DNA of 64,000 nt from Nitrospirillum viridazoti CBAmc (GCF_000730165.1 NZ_CP022111.1:1240001-1304000); one strand, 5' to 3'; shown: positions 49,301 through 59,549, counted from the stretch's first letter. Made by a program: numbers and translations. Notes: generated by a model from the sequence alone, not told the origin.

Positions 49301-49583
49301 TGATGGTCAGCGACAGGCCGCCGTCGCCCGTGTTCTGGGAGACCATGTACAGCATGTCGTCGACGCCGTTGATCTCCTGTTCCAGCGGTGCGGCCACGGT
49401 GTTGGCCACCGTCTCGGCGGAGGCACCGGGATACGTGGCCGTCACCACCACCGTGGGCGGCGCCACCTCGGGATACTGGGCCACCGGCAGGGCGAAATAG
49501 GCCAGGCCGCCGATCAGCGTGATCAGGATGGAGATCACGCAGGCGAAGATGGGCCGGTCGATGAAGAAGTGTGAGAACTTCAT
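46392..49583 (-). CDS. RND multidrug efflux pump, AcrB/MexB (HAE1) family
   Basis: A 1063-residue proton-driven antiporter with 12 membrane helices and two large periplasmic loops. The N-terminus FFIDRPIFACVISILITLIGGLAYFALPVAQYPE and the proton-relay aspartates in GIVVDDAIVVVENVERNL are those of AcrB. The final segment ends GVTFFGLLFTPVFYVVCRWL with a short basic tail. Substrates are typically hydrophobic drugs, detergents and solvents. No local regulator gene (AcrR, MexR) is present. Confidence 0.95.
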   Translation of the reverse strand: MKFSHFFIDRPIFACVISILITLIGGLAYFALPVAQYPEVAPPTVVVTATYPGASAETVANTVAAPLEQEINGVDDMLYMVSQNTGDGGLSLTITFKLGTDIDKAQVLVQNRVSVAQPHLPDEVNRLGVTTRKNSPNLMMVIHLYSPDDSLDQLYISNYATLQVRDPLARLDGVGDARIRGAGDYSMRVWLDPEKVQARGLTTAEVVQALQGNNVQVASGQLNHPPVPKPSAFEVQVQTLGRLTDPSQFADIVIKSDAQGRVTRVRDVGWVELGAQDYNTYSYVDGQRAAAILIYQRPGSNALKTAANVLSSMETMSHDMPKGMAYKVVYNPTNYIAESVKEVYHTIFEAVVLVVIVVIVFLQSWRAALIPVIAIPISLIGTFAVMAAVGFSLNNLSLFGLVLAIGIVVDDAIVVVENVERNLAQGLSPREAAHRTMDEVGGALVAIALVLTAVFLPTAFLTGIAGEFYRQFGVTIAAATVISMLVSQTLSPALAALLLKPHVQEHAAPRRGFHPVARFFGGFNRGFDWLSERYGRVTGHLVRLATVVLVVYAGLIVLGGGLISRTPTGFIPAQDQGYFITVIQLPPGSSLARTDAILRHVQDLLSKRPGVAHTVGFAGFDGATFTNAPNAGAVFVATTPFAERGSLTTQGIFSDLQKTIQQVDGALILLIPPPTVPGIGSSGGFKLYIEDRRSRGLQALADATQDMMLAANQTPGLANVFSLYNTRTPQVYADIDRVKADMLGVPPSRIFDTLNVYLGSAFVNDFNLLGRTYRVTAQADGADRTSVRDIAYLRTRSDSGGLVPLGSVATFRDVTGPYRVPRYNLYPAAELQGSPAPGYSTGQAIAAVQQLAQQRLPDGFAIEWTELTFQQIIAGNTAPIAFGLAVVFVYLLLAALYESWMLPLSVILIVPMCLLTAISGVNLRGMDNNILTQIGLVVLVGLAAKNAILIVEFAKQDEEEGMDRFQAAVRAARTRLRPILMTSFAFILGVVPLVNASGAGSEMRQALGTAVFFGMLGVTFFGLLFTPVFYVVCRWLALWGQRRFGKREETPPPHAGSPGHHTA

Positions 49584-49594
49584 GGCGCGGCCCC

Positions 49595-50758
49595 TTACTG
49601 CTCGGCCGCGGGCGTGACGGTCCCGGGCTGGGGCGTGACCTTGGTGCCGGGCCGCGCCCGCATGAGGCCGCTGATGATGACGCGGTCGGTGGGCGCCAGG
49701 CCGGACTTGATGACGCGCAGGCCGTAGGCCAGGTTGCCCAGCACCACCGGCTTGGGCACCACCGTGCCGTCCTCCGCCACGGTCAGGACGATCTTGTGCG
49801 ACTGGTCTGAGGCGATGGCCTCGTCCGGCAGCAGCAGGGCGTCGTACTCGCCGGAGCCCAGCAGCCGCATGCGGCCGAAGGTGCCGGGCTGCAGGAAGTT
49901 GTCGGTGTTGGGAATGACGGCGCGGCCCCGGATGGTGCCGGAGTTGGGGTCCAACCGGTTGTCGACGAAATCCATCTCACCCTTGTGGGTCCAGGCGGTC
50001 TCATCCATCAGGCGGACGAAGACGGGGTTGGCCTTGTCGCGCGACGAAGCGCGTTTGCCTTCCAGCGCCAGCCGGTTGTAGCGCAGGTAGTCCGCCTCGC
50101 TGCCGTCGAAGACGAAGTAGATGGGGTCCTGGGTTACCACGGTGGCCAGCAGGGTGGATTGCGCCGACCCGCCGCTGACCAAGTTGCCGATGTCGATCTT
50201 GCGGTCGCCGATGCGGCCGGAGATGGGGGAGCGGATCTGGGTGAACTCCAGGTCCAGCGCCGCCGAGCGCGCGGCGGCGGTGGCCGAGGCCACCGCCGCC
50301 TGGCTTTCCTGCTCCGCCTGGGCGCGAGTATCGTACTCTTCCTGGCTGATGGCGCGGGCGGCCAGCAGCTGGGCCGCTCGTTTCAGTTCCGAAACAGCCA
50401 GGGACTGCCGGGTCTTCTCCCGCTGGACGTCGGCGTTGGCCTTGTCCAGCGTGGCCTGGAAGGGGCGCGGGTCGATGACGAACAGCAGGTCGCCCTTCTG
50501 CACCAGCTGGCCGTCGCGGAACTTGATCTGGTCCAGGTAGCCGGAGACGCGGGCGCGCAGCTCCACCGTCTGCACGGCCTCGAACCGGCCGGTGAACTCA
50601 TCCCAGTCCACAATCTTGTGCGGCAGCGGCTGGGCCACCGTCACCGGCGGCGGACCGGCGTTGGCGGCCGGCGGATGCTTGTCGCCGCAGGCGGCCAACG
50701 CCAGGGCAAGGACCAAGGGATACAACCGGCGGACCGGCGACGGCATGGTGGACAGCAT
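49595..50758 (-). CDS. RND efflux membrane-fusion protein (AcrA/MexA family)
   Basis: A 387-residue periplasmic adaptor, lipobox LAAC (Cys24), barrel-sandwich and hairpin domains: VELRARVSGYLDQIKFRDGQLVQKGDLLFVIDPRPF, EYDTRAQAEQESQAAVASA, FTQIRSPISGRIGDRKIDIGNLVSGG. First gene of the efflux operon, 11 bp before the pump gene. The start may be 50758 or 50746 (MPSPVRRLYP). Confidence 0.93.
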   Translation of the reverse strand: MLSTMPSPVRRLYPLVLALALAACGDKHPPAANAGPPPVTVAQPLPHKIVDWDEFTGRFEAVQTVELRARVSGYLDQIKFRDGQLVQKGDLLFVIDPRPFQATLDKANADVQREKTRQSLAVSELKRAAQLLAARAISQEEYDTRAQAEQESQAAVASATAAARSAALDLEFTQIRSPISGRIGDRKIDIGNLVSGGSAQSTLLATVVTQDPIYFVFDGSEADYLRYNRLALEGKRASSRDKANPVFVRLMDETAWTHKGEMDFVDNRLDPNSGTIRGRAVIPNTDNFLQPGTFGRMRLLGSGEYDALLLPDEAIASDQSHKIVLTVAEDGTVVPKPVVLGNLAYGLRVIKSGLAPTDRVIISGLMRARPGTKVTPQPGTVTPAAEQ

Positions 50759-50959
50759 CCTTCCCCCAACACGAGGCTCAGGCTCGGGACCCCGCGCGGG
50801 CGCGGCATCCGGGCCAAGGTAGACAAGCCGCGCCTGGGCGCAGTTTTCCCACCACACTATGAGGGCGCCGGACCCCTGGCTTGGCTGGCTGCGCCGCGTT
50901 TTGTCTTTTTCCGCCGCCTTTGCCGAAATCGGGAGTTAAAGGTTCATGTCACCACGGGC

Positions 50960-51535
50960 CTATGCCAGCGTGCGGAAGGTCACGGAATAGCGCAGGGCGT
51001 CGCCCTCGATGATGCTGTGCTCCCACACCGAGCGCGCTTCTCCCGCCAGCAGGTAGACCGAGCGGGGGGCCAGGGGGGCCGCGGCGCGGCGCCAATCGTC
51101 CGCCTCGCGCCGGCGGAAGCGCAGGGTGGCCGGGGACAGCAGCGAAACGCCCGCCACCAGGCCGAACTGCGGCTTGTCCCGGTGCCAGCCGATGCCGGCG
51201 CCGGGCGCGTATTCGTTGATCAGCAGCTGGCGGAAATCATCGGGCGCCACCCCGGCCCAGGCGGCGACCCGGGCGCGCAAATCCAAAAGGAAGGACGGCA
51301 CGTCCGGCGCCGCCGCGACCGCGCGCCGGGCGTAGTCATAGCGATAGCCGAAGGACACCACCCGTCGGTTGGCCAGGTAGCCGTGGAACTCGAACGGCTT
51401 CAGCGGCAGCGCGGCGATGCCGGCCGCCAGCCAGCGCTCCTCTTCCCCATCGATCAGGTCGGGGGTGTAGCGGAAGCCCGGCGGATGGTCGCCGGATGGC
51501 GGCGCATCGGGGAAAAGGCTGGCCTGGATGGGCAT
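50960..51535 (-). CDS. alkB: Alpha-ketoglutarate-dependent DNA dioxygenase AlkB family
   Basis: A 191-residue Fe(II)/2-oxoglutarate dioxygenase. The iron ligands are in GWHRDKPQFG (His, Asp) and SVWEHSI (His); the 2-oxoglutarate-binding Arg is in RYSVTFRTL, and INEYAPGAGIGWHRD is the AlkB signature. It repairs 1-methyladenine and 3-methylcytosine by oxidative demethylation. Start at 51535 (MPIQASLFPD) is preferred; ATG at 51562 is in frame. Lies 200 bp upstream of the efflux operon on the same strand. Confidence 0.9.
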   Translation of the reverse strand: MPIQASLFPDAPPSGDHPPGFRYTPDLIDGEEERWLAAGIAALPLKPFEFHGYLANRRVVSFGYRYDYARRAVAAAPDVPSFLLDLRARVAAWAGVAPDDFRQLLINEYAPGAGIGWHRDKPQFGLVAGVSLLSPATLRFRRREADDWRRAAAPLAPRSVYLLAGEARSVWEHSIIEGDALRYSVTFRTLA

Positions 51536-51719
51536 GGAACGACGGTCCGGGAAAAGGGGCATCCATACGATATGGGCAGGGTGCGGCGTTTTTTCCCCGC
51601 ATGGCCGGGGAACTAATGGGGCGGGGGGGCATTGACCCACCGCTTACCCCACTTCAAAGCACCCCCTGTCAAAGCAAGCTCCTGCCAAAGCAAAACCCCC
51701 TGCCAAACCAAGGAAAGCC

Positions 51720-52586
51720 ATGGCCCGCCCCGCCACAGCCATCGCCTTGGCCGCCGCCCTGGGTGTGGCGCTGCCCGGCCTCGCCGGCTGTTCCGGCGGC
51801 ATCCTCGATCCGCAAGGGCCGGTGGCCACGCAGGAACTGACTATCCTGTGGGACTCGATGGGCATCATGCTGGCCATCGTCATCCCCACCATCCTGGCGA
51901 CCCTGGGCGTAGCCTGGTGGTTCCGCGCCGGCAACACCCGCGCCCGCTACCGTCCCGACTGGGAATATTCCGGCCGCATCGAGATGGTGGTGTGGGCCAT
52001 CCCCGCCATGACCGTGCTGCTGCTGGGCGGCATCGGCTGGGTCAGTTCACGCGACCTGGACCCACCCAAGCCCTTGCCCGCCGACACGCCGCCGGTGACG
52101 GTGCAGGTGGTGTCGCTGGATTGGAAATGGCTGTTCATCTACCCCGACCAGAACATCGCCAGCATCAACCACTTGGTGGTGCCCGCCGGCACGCCGGTCA
52201 GCTTCCAGCTGACCTCCGACGGGGTCATGAACAGCTTCTTCGTGCCCCAGCTGGGCAGCCAGATCTACACCATGCCCCGCATGATCACCCGGCTGAACCT
52301 GCAGGCCGACCGGCCAGGCCGCTATTCCGGCATCTCCGCCCAGTTCAGCGGCGCCGGCTTCCCCGACATGCTGTTCACGCTGGAGGCCCTGCCCCGCGAC
52401 GCCTTCGACAGCTGGGTCGCCAACGCCCGCGCCCAGGGCGAGGCGCTGGACGCCCCGGCGTACGCCCGGCTGACCCAATCCAGCCGGGCGGACCGCCCCC
52501 GCACCTTCCGCAGCGTGATGCCGGGCCTGTTCGACGCCGTCGCCAACCCCGGACACGACGACCCGCGCCTCAACGGCCACCCCTGA
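51720..52586 (+). CDS. cyoA: Cytochrome bo3 ubiquinol oxidase subunit II
   Basis: A 288-residue lipoprotein (lipobox LAGC, Cys24) with two membrane helices (IMLAIVIPTILATLGVAWWF and MVVWAIPAMTVLLLGGIGW) and a periplasmic cupredoxin domain in which WKWLFIYPDQNIASINHLVVP replaces the CuA ligands, the mark of a quinol oxidase. GGAAAG precedes the ATG. First gene of cyoABCD. Confidence 0.95.
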   Translation: MARPATAIALAAALGVALPGLAGCSGGILDPQGPVATQELTILWDSMGIMLAIVIPTILATLGVAWWFRAGNTRARYRPDWEYSGRIEMVVWAIPAMTVLLLGGIGWVSSRDLDPPKPLPADTPPVTVQVVSLDWKWLFIYPDQNIASINHLVVPAGTPVSFQLTSDGVMNSFFVPQLGSQIYTMPRMITRLNLQADRPGRYSGISAQFSGAGFPDMLFTLEALPRDAFDSWVANARAQGEALDAPAYARLTQSSRADRPRTFRSVMPGLFDAVANPGHDDPRLNGHP

Positions 52587-52610
52587 ACAAAGACCCGAGA
52601 AGGATCGAGC

Positions 52611-54605
52611 ATGTTCGGCAAGCTGAGCTGGAGCGCCATCCCCATCAACGAGCCGATCGACATGATCGCCTCGGGCCTCATGATCCTGGCGGTGCTGGGC
52701 GTGCTGGCCTGGGTGACGGTGAAGGGCTATTGGCCCTATCTCTGGCGGGAATGGCTGACGTCCGTCGACCACAAGCGCATCGGCGTCATGTATGTGGTCC
52801 TGGCCCTGGTCATGCTGCTGCGCGGCTTCACCGACGCGGTGATGATGCGGCTGCAGCAGGCCGTTTCGGTGGGGCCGGACGCCGGCTATCTGCCACCGGA
52901 GCATTACAACCAGATCTTCTCCGCCCACGGCACCATCATGATCTTCTTCATGGCCATGCCCTTCGTCATCGGCCTGATGAACTTCGCGGTCCCCCTGCAA
53001 CTGGGCATCCGCGACGTCGCCTTCCCCACGCTGAATTCCGTCAGCCTGTGGCTGACCGCCTCGGGCATCCTGCTGACCAATCTCTCGCTGGTGGTGGGGG
53101 AGTTCGCGCGCACCGGCTGGCTGGCCTACCCGCCCTTGAGCGAGCTGAAATACTCCCCCGGCGTGGGCGTCGATTATTATCTGTGGGCGCTGCAGATCTC
53201 CGGCGTCGGCACGCTGCTGTCGGGCATCAACCTGGCGACCACCATCCTGAAGATGCGGGCGCCGGGAATGAGCTACATGCGAATGCCGGTGTTCTGCTGG
53301 ACCGCGCTGGCGTCCAACCTGCTGATCATCGCGGCCTTCCCGGTCCTGACCGCCACCTTCGCCATGCTGCTGCTGGATCGCTATCTCGGCATGCACTTCT
53401 TCACCGCCGACGGCGACGGCAATCCGATGATGTATGTGAACCTCATCTGGGTCTGGGGCCATCCGGAGGTCTACATTCTGATCCTGCCGTGCTTCGGCGT
53501 GTTCTCGGAGGTGGTGTCCACCTTCTCCGGCAAGCCGCTGTTCGGCTACCGCTCCATGGTCGCGGCCACCATGGCCATCTGCATCCTGTCCTTCATCGTC
53601 TGGCTGCACCACTTCTTCACCATGGGCGCCGGGGCCAACGTCAACGGCTTCTTCGGCGTCATGACCATGATCATCGCCGTGCCCACGGGCGTGAAGGTCT
53701 ACAACTGGCTGTTCACCATGTATGGCGGCCGGGTGCGCTTCAACGCCCCCATCCTGTGGTCCGTGGGCTTCATGGTGACCTTTGTCATCGGCGGCATGAC
53801 AGGCGTGCTGCTGGCCGTGCCGCCGGCCGATTTCATCCTGCACAACAGCCTGTTCCTGATCGCCCACTTCCACAACGTCATCATCGGCGGCGTCGTGTTC
53901 GGGGTGCTGGCCGGCTATATGTACTGGTTCCCCAAGGCCTTCGGCTTCACCCTGGATGAGGGCTGGGGCAAGGTCTCCTTCTGGTGCTGGTTCGTCGGCT
54001 TCTACCTGGCCTTCATGCCCCTCTACTACCTGGGCATGCTGGGCATGACGCGCCGGCTGCAGCATTATGACAATCCGGGCTGGCAGCCCTGGCTGATCGT
54101 GGCAGCCGTGGGCGTCGCCTTCATCCTGGCCGGCATCCTGGCCCTGATCATCCAACTGGTGGTGTCCATGCGCACGCGGGAACGGCGGCGCGACCGCACG
54201 GGCGACCCTTGGCAGGGAAGGACCCTGGAGTGGTCGACGTCCTCGCCCCCGCCCGCCTGGAACTTCGCCGTGCTGCCCCAGGTGGAGCGGGAGGACGCCT
54301 ATTGGCACATGAAGCGCCGGGCGCGCGAGGAACGGGCCGCCGCCGCCGAGGCCCTGGCCTATGAGCCCATCCACATGCCGCTCAACAGCCCCACCGGCTT
54401 CGTCACCGCCTTCTTCGCCGTCGTCACCGGCTTCGCCCTTATCTGGCATATCTGGTGGCTGGTGATCCTAGGCCTGGTAGGCGCGCTGATCACCACCCTG
54501 GTCTTCGCCTGGCGGGATGAGAGCGAATTCGAGATCGCGGCGGAGGAACTGGCCCAAGTCGACCGTGCCCACCAGCAGGCCTATTGGGCGGGGGACACGC
54601 CATGA
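52611..54605 (+). CDS. cyoB: Cytochrome bo3 ubiquinol oxidase subunit I
   Basis: A 664-residue haem-copper oxidase core (E. coli CyoB has 663). Haem and CuB ligands are visible: [32 protein letters not shown] (His-Tyr pair), WLHHFFTMG and [11 protein letters not shown]. It reduces O2 to water and pumps protons. Overlaps cyoC by 4 bp (ATGA). Confidence 0.97.
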   Translation: MFGKLSWSAIPINEPIDMIASGLMILAVLGVLAWVTVKGYWPYLWREWLTSVDHKRIGVMYVVLALVMLLRGFTDAVMMRLQQAVSVGPDAGYLPPEHYNQIFSAHGTIMIFFMAMPFVIGLMNFAVPLQLGIRDVAFPTLNSVSLWLTASGILLTNLSLVVGEFARTGWLAYPPLSELKYSPGVGVDYYLWALQISGVGTLLSGINLATTILKMRAPGMSYMRMPVFCWTALASNLLIIAAFPVLTATFAMLLLDRYLGMHFFTADGDGNPMMYVNLIWVWGHPEVYILILPCFGVFSEVVSTFSGKPLFGYRSMVAATMAICILSFIVWLHHFFTMGAGANVNGFFGVMTMIIAVPTGVKVYNWLFTMYGGRVRFNAPILWSVGFMVTFVIGGMTGVLLAVPPADFILHNSLFLIAHFHNVIIGGVVFGVLAGYMYWFPKAFGFTLDEGWGKVSFWCWFVGFYLAFMPLYYLGMLGMTRRLQHYDNPGWQPWLIVAAVGVAFILAGILALIIQLVVSMRTRERRRDRTGDPWQGRTLEWSTSSPPPAWNFAVLPQVEREDAYWHMKRRAREERAAAAEALAYEPIHMPLNSPTGFVTAFFAVVTGFALIWHIWWLVILGLVGALITTLVFAWRDESEFEIAAEELAQVDRAHQQAYWAGDTP

Positions 54606-55255
54606 CCGCCACCACCACCGCCACCACCCTCGGCGGGCATGAGCCCCCGCACACCCACCACGGCATGCCCGCCAGCGCCAGCGCCGCCGGCCCGGCGCCC
54701 AAGCGTATCATCATCGCCTACGGCTTCTGGCTGTTCCTGCTGAGCGACATCGTCATGTTCTCCGCCTTCTTCGCAACCTTCGCGGTGTTGGGGAAGGCGA
54801 CGGCGGGCGGCCCGACGGGGGCGGAGCTGTTCGATGCCCGGAACGTGGCGGTGGAAACGGCGCTGCTGCTGTTCTCCAGCTTCAGCTGCGGGATGATGTC
54901 CCTGGCCATGGACGCGCGGCATCGCGGCACCTTCTACCTGGGCGCCGCCATCACCTTCATCCTGGGGCTGGGCTTCCTGGTCCTGGAGATGCGTGAGTTC
55001 GCCAACATGGTCGCCCGGGGCGCCACCGCCGACCGCAGCGCCTTCCTCTCCGGCTTCTTCACCCTGGTGGGCTGCCACGGCGCCCACGTGGCGGTGGGCC
55101 TGCTGTGGCTGGGGGTCATGGTGGCTCAGGTGGCGGACAAGGGCTGGCGCGCCACCGTCCTGCACCGGTTGATGTGTTTCAGCCTGTTCTGGCACGCGCT
55201 GGACATCATCTGGGTGGCCCTGTTCACGATCGTCTACCTGATGGGAGTGCGCTGA
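54602..55255 (+). CDS. cyoC: Cytochrome bo3 ubiquinol oxidase subunit III
   Basis: A 217-residue membrane protein with five helices, preceded by a Thr/His-rich N-terminus. Conserved stretches are [36 protein letters not shown] and [14 protein letters not shown]. Structural subunit of the oxidase. Start taken at the ATG overlapping the cyoB stop. Confidence 0.95.
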   Translation: MTATTTATTLGGHEPPHTHHGMPASASAAGPAPKRIIIAYGFWLFLLSDIVMFSAFFATFAVLGKATAGGPTGAELFDARNVAVETALLLFSSFSCGMMSLAMDARHRGTFYLGAAITFILGLGFLVLEMREFANMVARGATADRSAFLSGFFTLVGCHGAHVAVGLLWLGVMVAQVADKGWRATVLHRLMCFSLFWHALDIIWVALFTIVYLMGVR

Positions 55256-55256
55256 C

Positions 55257-55649
55257 ATGGCGGACACCACACAAGAACACACCCATGGCGGTGATACGGC
55301 CCCGGGCGACAGCCGGGAAGAACTGCTGTCCAGCCTCAAGGCCTATGTCATCGGCCTGGCGCTGGCCATCATCCTGACCGCCACCTCCTTCTGGGCGGCC
55401 AGCACGCACGTACTGTGGCAACCGGGCGTGCCCATCGGGCTGGCCGTTCTGGCCGTGGCGCAGATGGGCGTGCACCTGGTGTTCTTCCTGCACATCACCA
55501 CCGGCCCCGACAACACCAACAACGTGCTGGCGCTGGCCTTCGGCGTGCTGATCGTCTTCCTGGTGGTGGCGGGGTCGCTGTGGATCATGGCCAACCTCAG
55601 AGCCAACATGATGCCGCTGGAGATGATGGATCTGCATCACCAGCGTTGA
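55257..55649 (+). CDS. cyoD: Cytochrome bo3 ubiquinol oxidase subunit IV
   Basis: A 130-residue protein with three membrane helices (YVIGLALAIILTATSFWA, VLAVAQMGVHLVFFLHI, ALAFGVLIVFLVVAGSLWIM) and the QMGVHLVFFLH signature. The His-rich N-terminal 25 residues are longer than in E. coli. One base separates it from cyoC. No cyoE (haem O synthase) follows. Confidence 0.94.
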   Translation: MADTTQEHTHGGDTAPGDSREELLSSLKAYVIGLALAIILTATSFWAASTHVLWQPGVPIGLAVLAVAQMGVHLVFFLHITTGPDNTNNVLALAFGVLIVFLVVAGSLWIMANLRANMMPLEMMDLHHQR

Positions 55650-55778
55650 ACCGTCCGCCCCGGGTCTCTGTCTTTTGGGGAGGTATATCGTACCGCGACA
55701 TGGACTTTGGTTGGCGATGTGGCCTCAACGTGGCCGTGACATAACAACAGTCTTAGGAAATTGGCATGATGGCGGGGA

Positions 55779-57878
55779 ATGCGGGTGAACGGGACGCGGC
55801 GGCAAATGACGCAAGAAGCGGTACCGGTGTTCCTGAACGGCGGCGGCGAGCTGGCGGACCTGATCGCCGCCTATGACTGGGCCGCCACGCCCCTGGGCCC
55901 CCTGGACCGGTGGCCGCAAAGCCTGCGGACCACCGTGGCGCTTATCCTGCGCTCCCCTGTCCCCATCGTCACGCTGTGGGGGCCGGACGGCATCATGATC
56001 TACAACGATGCCTATTCCGTCTTCGCCGGCGGGCGCCACCCCATGCTGTTGGGCTCCAAGGTCCGTGAAGGCTGGCACGAGGTCGCCGACTTCAACGACC
56101 ATGTCATGAAGGTTGGCTTGGCCGGCGGCACGCTGGCCTATCAGGACCAGGAACTGACCCTGCACCGGTCCGGCCGGCCGGAACAGGTGTGGATGAACCT
56201 GGACTACTCCCCCATCCTGGATGAGGCGGGCAAGCCCGCCGGAGTCATCGCCATCGTGGTGGAGACGACGGCCAAGGTGCGGGCGGAACGGACCTTGCGC
56301 GTCACCGCCGAGAAGCTGGCCCGCCTGAACGCCGAGCTGGAGGAGCGGGTGGCCGAGCGCACGGCGGAGCGCGACCGCGTCTGGCGCTTTTCCCGCGACC
56401 TGCTACTGGTGGTGGGGCGGGACGGCGTGTTCCGCGACGCCAACCCCGCCTGGAAGCCCATCCTGGGGCACGACCCCGACGACATCATCGGCCACGGCTT
56501 CCTGGAGGTCATCTGGCCGGACGACGCCCGCGCCACGGCCGCCGCCCATGAAAGCCTGCTGCTCGAAGGCCAGCTGCTGGGCTTTGAGAACCGCCTGCGC
56601 CACAAGGACGGCGGCTTCCGCTGGATCTCCTGGAACTCCTTCGCCGAGGGGGACGTGGTCTACGGCTACGGCCGCGACATCACGGCGGAGAAGCGGCAGG
56701 CCGACGCCCTGCGCCTGGCGGAGGCGCAGCTGCGCCAGGCCCAGAAGATGGAGGCCGTCGGCCAGCTGACCGGCGGCCTGGCCCATGACTTCAACAACCT
56801 GCTAACCGCCATCAGCGGCAGCCTGGAATTGCTGGACCAGCGCGTCCGCCAGGGCCGGCTGGGGGCCCTGGACCGCTACATGAGCGCGGCGCGCGGCGCC
56901 GTGGACCGGGCGGCTTCCCTCACCCACCGGCTGCTGGCCTTCTCCCGCCAGCAGACCCTGGACCCCCGGCCCACCGACGTCGGCCGCCTGGTGCGCGACA
57001 TGGAGGACCTGGTGCGGCGCACGGCGGGGCCGGCCGTCGCCCTGGTGGTGGACACGCCAGCCGACCTGTGGACCACCCTTATCGATCCCAACCAGCTGGA
57101 AAGCGCCCTGCTGAACCTGTGCATCAACGCGCGCGACGCCATGCCCCAGGGCGGCCACATCACCATCGAGGCCAGCAACCGGGAGATCGATGAGGAAACA
57201 GCCCATGTCCAGGACATACCCGCCGGCCAGTTCGTCCTGCTGAGCGTCAGCGACACCGGCGTCGGCATGCCGCCCGACGTCATCGCCCGCGCCTTCGACC
57301 CCTTCTTCACCACCAAGCCCATCGGCCAGGGCACGGGCCTGGGCCTGTCCATGATCTACGGCTTCGTCCGCCAGTCGGGCGGCCAGGTCCGCATCCGGTC
57401 GGAGGTCGGGCACGGCACCACGGTGTCGCTCTACCTGCCCCGCCACGATGGCGAGGAGCGGGCGGCCGAAATGCTGGCCATCGCCCCGGCAGCACCCCGC
57501 GCGAAGCGGGGCGAGACCGTGCTGGTGGTGGATGACGAGCCCACCGTGCGCCTGCTGGTGACGGAGGTGCTGGATGAGCTGGGCTACACCACGCTGGAGG
57601 CGATGGACGGTCCCGAGGCTGTGCGCATCCTGGAATCGGACGCGGCCATCAACCTGCTGGTGACCGACATCGGCCTGCCCCAGGGCATGAACGGGCGCGA
57701 GCTGGCCGACGCCGCCCGGGCCCTGCGCCCGGGCCTGAAGGTGCTGTTCATCACCGGCTATGCCGAGAACGCCGTCATCGGCAATGAACGCCTGCCGCCG
57801 GGCCTGCATGTGCAGACCAAGCCCTTTTCCATGGAGGCCCTGGCCAACCGCATCAAGGGGATTTTGAGCGGAGGATAA
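55779..57878 (+). CDS. Hybrid sensor histidine kinase with PAS domains and C-terminal receiver
   Basis: A 699-residue cytoplasmic kinase: two PAS-like domains (about 55-165 and 200-305) joined by a short coiled coil ([23 protein letters not shown]), HisKA with phosphoacceptor His336 ([14 protein letters not shown]), HATPase with [11 protein letters not shown] and [10 protein letters not shown], and a receiver domain with Asp630 (LLVTDIGLP). No transmembrane helices, so it senses an internal signal. ATG at 55806 is an alternative start. A cognate output protein is not adjacent. Confidence 0.92.
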   Translation: MRVNGTRRQMTQEAVPVFLNGGGELADLIAAYDWAATPLGPLDRWPQSLRTTVALILRSPVPIVTLWGPDGIMIYNDAYSVFAGGRHPMLLGSKVREGWHEVADFNDHVMKVGLAGGTLAYQDQELTLHRSGRPEQVWMNLDYSPILDEAGKPAGVIAIVVETTAKVRAERTLRVTAEKLARLNAELEERVAERTAERDRVWRFSRDLLLVVGRDGVFRDANPAWKPILGHDPDDIIGHGFLEVIWPDDARATAAAHESLLLEGQLLGFENRLRHKDGGFRWISWNSFAEGDVVYGYGRDITAEKRQADALRLAEAQLRQAQKMEAVGQLTGGLAHDFNNLLTAISGSLELLDQRVRQGRLGALDRYMSAARGAVDRAASLTHRLLAFSRQQTLDPRPTDVGRLVRDMEDLVRRTAGPAVALVVDTPADLWTTLIDPNQLESALLNLCINARDAMPQGGHITIEASNREIDEETAHVQDIPAGQFVLLSVSDTGVGMPPDVIARAFDPFFTTKPIGQGTGLGLSMIYGFVRQSGGQVRIRSEVGHGTTVSLYLPRHDGEERAAEMLAIAPAAPRAKRGETVLVVDDEPTVRLLVTEVLDELGYTTLEAMDGPEAVRILESDAAINLLVTDIGLPQGMNGRELADAARALRPGLKVLFITGYAENAVIGNERLPPGLHVQTKPFSMEALANRIKGILSGG

Positions 57879-57899
57879 GGAACCGGCCTCGACGTTTCT

Positions 57900-58319
57900 T
57901 CAGTGGTGATCGCCTTTCGGCGTCTCCATGAGTTCCACCAGCACGCCGCCCATGCTCTTGGGATGTACGAAGATGACGGGCGTGCCGTGGGCGCCGATGC
58001 GGGGCTGGCCCAGCACCGTGGCGCCCTTGGCCGCCATGTCGGCGGCGGCGGCATGGATGTCTGGCACCTCGAAGCAGACATGGTGCTGACCGCCCTGGGG
58101 GAACTTCTTCAGGAAGGCATGGACGGGCGAGGCCTCACCCAGGGGTTCGATCAGTTCGATCTGGCTGTTGGGCGTGTCGATGAAGCAGACGCGCACCCCC
58201 TGGGCCGGCAGATCGAAGGGCTCGCGAATCACCGTGGCGCCCAAAAGGTCGCGATAGACGGCGATGGCGCCCTCGATCGACGGTGTGGCGATGCCGACAT
58301 GGTTCAGGCGGCCGATCAT
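57900..58319 (-). CDS. mce: Methylmalonyl-CoA epimerase
   Basis: A 139-residue vicinal-oxygen-chelate protein: LNHVGIATPSIEGAIAVYRDLLG, QIELIEPLGEASPVHAFLKKFPQGGQHHVCFEVPDI and VIFVHPKSMGGVLVELMET. Metal ligands are His7, His80 (QHHVCFEV) and Glu129. It interconverts (R)- and (S)-methylmalonyl-CoA in propionyl-CoA use. Convergent with the kinase gene. Confidence 0.9.
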   Translation of the reverse strand: MIGRLNHVGIATPSIEGAIAVYRDLLGATVIREPFDLPAQGVRVCFIDTPNSQIELIEPLGEASPVHAFLKKFPQGGQHHVCFEVPDIHAAAADMAAKGATVLGQPRIGAHGTPVIFVHPKSMGGVLVELMETPKGDHH

Positions 58320-58490
58320 GCGTGGACACTCCCTTTTTCGAAAACCCGGCCCGCCAGCGCACTGCGCGCCGCCCGGCACGGCCGCGATCCTGGAAAGGGT
58401 GCGGGGACCGGTCAATATGAATGATGGACCGGCCCTGCCGCCTCCCCCACTCTGGTGCCCAATGAACGACAGGATCATGGGAGGACAGCG

Positions 58491-59504
58491 ATGCGGGCTT
58501 GGCGCAGCCATCAGACGGGTGGACCGGACACCCTGGTTCTGGATATGGACCTGGCCCCGCCGGTGGCGGGCCCCGGCCAAGTGGTGGTCGCCGTGAGCGC
58601 CACGGCGCTGAACTACCCGGACCTGCTGGTCATCCAGGACCTGTACCAGGCCCGCCCGCCCCGGCCTTTCGCCCCCGGGCTGGAGATCGCCGGCCGGGTG
58701 ACAGCCGTGGGCGACGGCGTCCAGGGCCTGGCGGCCGGCGACCGCGTCATCGGTGTGGTGCCGCATGGCGGCCTGTCGGAACAGCTGGCCATACCGGCAT
58801 CGGACTGCCTGCCCCTGCCGGAGGGCGTGGATGACGCCGCCGGCGCCGCCCTGCGCCTGACCTATGGCACCAGCCACTACGCCCTGCGCGACCGCGCCAA
58901 GCTGGCGGCGGGGGAGACGCTGGTGGTGCTGGGGGCGGCCGGCGGCGTGGGCCTGGCGGCGGTGCAATTGGGCAAGGCGATGGGCGCCACCGTCATCGCG
59001 GCCGCATCCTCGCCGGAGAAAGCCGCCATCGCCAAGGACAACGGCGCCGACGCCGTGGTGGTCTATCCCGCCCGCCTGGACGACCCGGCCGCCGCGAAGG
59101 CCCTGACCGCCGACATCCGCGCCGCCTGCCAGGCCGTGTCCTCCAAGGGCGAGGCCGACGTGATCTACGACCCCATGGGCGGCGCCTATGCCGAGCCCGC
59201 CTTCCGCGCCCTGGGCTGGCGCGGCCGCTACCTGGTGGTGGGCTTCACCGCCGGCATCCCCAAGCTGCCCCTGAACCTGACCCTGCTGAAGGACGCCGCC
59301 GTGCTGGGCGTGTTCTACGGCGAATTCACCCGCCGCGACCCGGCCCTGAACCAGACCTACCTGCGGGAGATCATGGGCTGGCTGGCCGACGGCACCATCC
59401 GCCCCCACATCGGCCTGCGCTTGCCCTTCGACCGCGCCCCCGAAGGCCTGACCGCCCTGGGCGCCCGCCAGGCTGTAGGCAAGATCGTGGTGGAGGTGGG
59501 GTGA
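58491..59504 (+). CDS. NADPH:quinone oxidoreductase (MDR family)
   Basis: A 337-residue MDR protein of the QOR/ Crp group: ALNYPDLLVIQDLYQARPPRPFAPGLEIAG, VVLGAAGGVGLAAVQLGKAMGA, DVIYDPMGG and PEGLTALGARQAVGKIVVEVG. GGGAGG 6 nt upstream sets the start. It ends 30 bp before the NemR-type operator and could belong functionally to the electrophile response, although it has its own promoter region. Confidence 0.88.
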   Translation: MRAWRSHQTGGPDTLVLDMDLAPPVAGPGQVVVAVSATALNYPDLLVIQDLYQARPPRPFAPGLEIAGRVTAVGDGVQGLAAGDRVIGVVPHGGLSEQLAIPASDCLPLPEGVDDAAGAALRLTYGTSHYALRDRAKLAAGETLVVLGAAGGVGLAAVQLGKAMGATVIAAASSPEKAAIAKDNGADAVVVYPARLDDPAAAKALTADIRAACQAVSSKGEADVIYDPMGGAYAEPAFRALGWRGRYLVVGFTAGIPKLPLNLTLLKDAAVLGVFYGEFTRRDPALNQTYLREIMGWLADGTIRPHIGLRLPFDRAPEGLTALGARQAVGKIVVEVG

Positions 59505-59534
59505 GAAAAATTGCATGGGCGTGATCGATGTCAC

Positions 59535-59549
59535 TAGACGACTGGTCTA
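59535..59549. promoter_or_regulatory. NemR-type operator 1, upstream of the TetR gene
   Basis: TAGACGACTGGTCTA: arms TAGAC and GTCTA around 5 bp, 20 bp before the regulator start. It matches the second site at 60250 at 14 of 15 bases and resembles the E. coli NemR box (TAGACC-N4-GGTCTA). Confidence 0.8.
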
